A stretch of 6,896 nucleotides of DNA from positions 1 through 6,896 of the forward strand of contig URWR01000088.1 of assembly GCA_900551595.1 (NCBI GenBank). Direction: 5' to 3'. The notes under the pieces are model-generated. The model had not been told where the DNA came from. It saw nothing but the letters and a program-made list of their open reading frames with translations, and searched no databases. This stretch comes from an uncultured Coriobacteriaceae bacterium. Its GTDB lineage: Bacteria > Actinomycetota > Coriobacteriia > Coriobacteriales > Atopobiaceae. The position numbers were made by a program, and so were the translations under genes. Within the stretch, counting starts at the first letter, position 1. The number at the start of each line of letters is the position of its first letter. This document shows, in pieces, positions 5,565 through 6,896 of this stretch.

Positions 5565-6821
5565 ATGGAAGATGGGTCCAGAAGCGATGTTTTAGAGAGA
5601 TTCCTTCGGTATGTTCAGGTGGATTCTCAATCTGATGAACACCAAGAAAATCAGACACCTTCAACTGCTTGCCAGCATGATATGGCACGTCTGCTTGCAG
5701 AGGAGCTGCGCGAGCTCGGTTGCGCCGATGCACAAGCAGATGAGCATGCCTACGTTACTGCTCATTTTCCGGCAAGCGAAGGTTTAGAAGTTCTCCCGGC
5801 ACTTGGACTCTGTGCCCACATAGATACCTCGCCCGATGCTCCAGCCTCAGGTGTGCGCCCGCATGTGGTGCACTATGAGGGAGGCCCTTTGGTTGCAGGT
5901 GTGGTAAATGGCACAACCATTCAAACCACACCAGAAGAGGTGCCAGACCTCAAACAGTTTGTTGGCTTGGACATTGTGTGCTCAGACGGATCGACGCTCT
6001 TGGGAGCAGATGATAAGGCCGGCGTTGCTACCATTGTTGCTCTTATCGCCCGGCTGGCGAAGGATCCTTCGCTCAAGCACCCTCGTCTCGCGATTGCCTT
6101 TGTGCCCGACGAGGAGATTGGTCATGGTGCAAGCCTGCTCGATCTGGACAGCTTTGGTGCGCCTTGGGCATACACCGTGGATGGCGAGGCGTTGGGTGAG
6201 TTTAACTATGAGTGTTTTTCTGCGGCATCTGCGCAGATAACGGCTCACGGAACAATGGTTCATCCGGGCAGCGCAAAGAATATTATGGTAAATGCTCTCA
6301 CACTTTTAAGAGAGTTTGATTCGTTGCTGCCAGAATGGGAGCGTCCGGAGCATACAGAAGGGCGTGAAGGGTATTATCACGCCACCGAACTTAATGGCAC
6401 CGCTGGTGAGGCAACCATCTCATATATCATTCGCGATTTTGACGACCAGCGCTTTGAAGAGCGTCAGCAGACAATGCGCGATGTTGTCGCGTTTCTCAAT
6501 AACAAATATGGCGCCGGTACGCTTGAGATTGAGCTGCACGAGCAGTACCGGAACATGGGGAACCATTTTAAGGATCGCGAGTTCCTTATTACAAATGCAC
6601 TTGAAGCCAATCGCGAGGTAGGGGTTGAGCCATTTATCGTGGCGGTGCGTGGCGGCACTGATGGCGCTCGTCTTACTTTCCGTGGCCTTCCATGCCCCAA
6701 CATTGCTACCGGTGGGTATAACGCTCATTCAGTTCGGGAATTTGTGCCGGTTGCCAGTTTGGAGAAGACCGTCGATATTCTCGAACACCTGGTAGCAAAG
6801 TTCACCGTGCCACAACAGTAA
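5565..6821 (+). CDS. pepT: Peptidase T (tripeptide aminopeptidase)
   Basis: A cytosolic two-zinc M20-family aminopeptidase that removes the N-terminal residue from tripeptides, feeding amino-acid supply and peptide fermentation. At 418 residues it is close to the E. coli enzyme (408). Motifs appear in order: AHIDTSPD (H85 metal ligand, D87), LLGADDKAG (bridging Asp in 149-150), PDEEIGHGA (E183 catalytic, E184 metal), YTVDGEALGE (D206 metal), the dimerisation-domain signature VHPGSAKNIMVNAL (232-245), YIIRDFD (287-293), RGGTDGA (362-368), and GLPCPNIATGGYNAH ending in H388. The ATG at 5565 is chosen because GAAAGGC lies about 10 bases upstream and MEDGSRSDVLERFLRYV aligns with the family N-terminus. 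The frame stays open back to an ATG at 5499, but those 22 extra residues are unlike the family and would overlap the promoter candidate. A 39-base gap leads to the next gene, suggesting co-transcription. Confidence 0.97.
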   Translation: MEDGSRSDVLERFLRYVQVDSQSDEHQENQTPSTACQHDMARLLAEELRELGCADAQADEHAYVTAHFPASEGLEVLPALGLCAHIDTSPDAPASGVRPHVVHYEGGPLVAGVVNGTTIQTTPEEVPDLKQFVGLDIVCSDGSTLLGADDKAGVATIVALIARLAKDPSLKHPRLAIAFVPDEEIGHGASLLDLDSFGAPWAYTVDGEALGEFNYECFSAASAQITAHGTMVHPGSAKNIMVNALTLLREFDSLLPEWERPEHTEGREGYYHATELNGTAGEATISYIIRDFDDQRFEERQQTMRDVVAFLNNKYGAGTLEIELHEQYRNMGNHFKDREFLITNALEANREVGVEPFIVAVRGGTDGARLTFRGLPCPNIATGGYNAHSVREFVPVASLEKTVDILEHLVAKFTVPQQ

Positions 6822-6851
6822 AAATCCGCAGCAAGCACGAAGCTAACCTAC

Positions 6852-6856
6852 GGAGG
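6852..6856 (+). promoter_or_regulatory. Ribosome binding site of the HAD gene
   Basis: GGAGG lies 4 bases before ATG 6861. It is strong, though the spacer is a little short. It supports a true gene start at the window edge although only 12 codons are visible. Confidence 0.75.
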
Positions 6857-6860
6857 AAGC

Positions 6861-6896
6861 ATGATAAAACTCGTTCTGACTGACCTCGACAATACC
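6861..6896 (+). CDS. HAD superfamily hydrolase, N-terminal fragment (3' partial)
   Basis: Only the first 12 codons are present, reading MIKLVLTDLDNT, and the gene continues past the window. A hydrophobic strand followed by DLDNT is HAD motif I (DxDxT/V), with D8 as the nucleophile and D10 as the acid/base. HAD enzymes are mostly phosphatases acting on small phosphorylated metabolites. An opening that begins almost at the first residue with LVLTDLDNT is common in Cof-type (HAD-IIB) proteins, but the subfamily cannot be fixed from 12 residues. It follows pepT by 39 bases and is probably in the same transcript. Confidence 0.75.
   Translation, partial: MIKLVLTDLDNT

Overview
The window (about 50% GC by eye) carries six genes or gene fragments, all on the + strand. 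The large fused acyl-CoA dehydratase activase-like protein, the codon choice and the moderate GC suggest an anaerobic Gram-positive. A member of the Coriobacteriia (Atopobium/Lancefieldella-like) is my best guess. This is inference from gene content, not a database match.

Layout. Positions 1-3186 hold the 3' part of a very large gene for a BadF/BcrA-type activase fused to DUF2229 and 2-hydroxyacyl-CoA dehydratase-like (HgdB/HgdC-related) domains. Its 5' end lies off the window. It ends at a strong intrinsic terminator (3221-3259). Next comes a regulatory stretch of about 185 bases with an AT-rich promoter region, overlapping palindromes, and a leader able to fold into two hairpins with the same GGACGC apex plus a third short palindrome. 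After it lies a tight three-gene operon: a YtrA-type GntR repressor (3444-3818), an ABC ATPase (3821-4726) and a six-helix ABC-2 type permease (4723-5448). The genes are 2 bases apart or overlap by 4, so they are almost certainly co-transcribed. The arrangement matches self-regulated YtrA/YtrB-like exporters that respond to envelope stress or antimicrobials. The substrate cannot be read from the sequence.

After a 116-base gap with an inverted repeat and a weak promoter candidate comes peptidase T (pepT, 5565-6821), with all metal-binding and catalytic residues present. Thirty-nine bases later, behind a good ribosome binding site, the first 12 codons of a HAD-type hydrolase run off the end of the window.

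The coding content is ordinary for a gut or oral anaerobe. The part most worth a second look is the structured leader of the gntR-ABC operon. No CRISPR array, tRNA, rRNA, insertion sequence or phage gene was seen.
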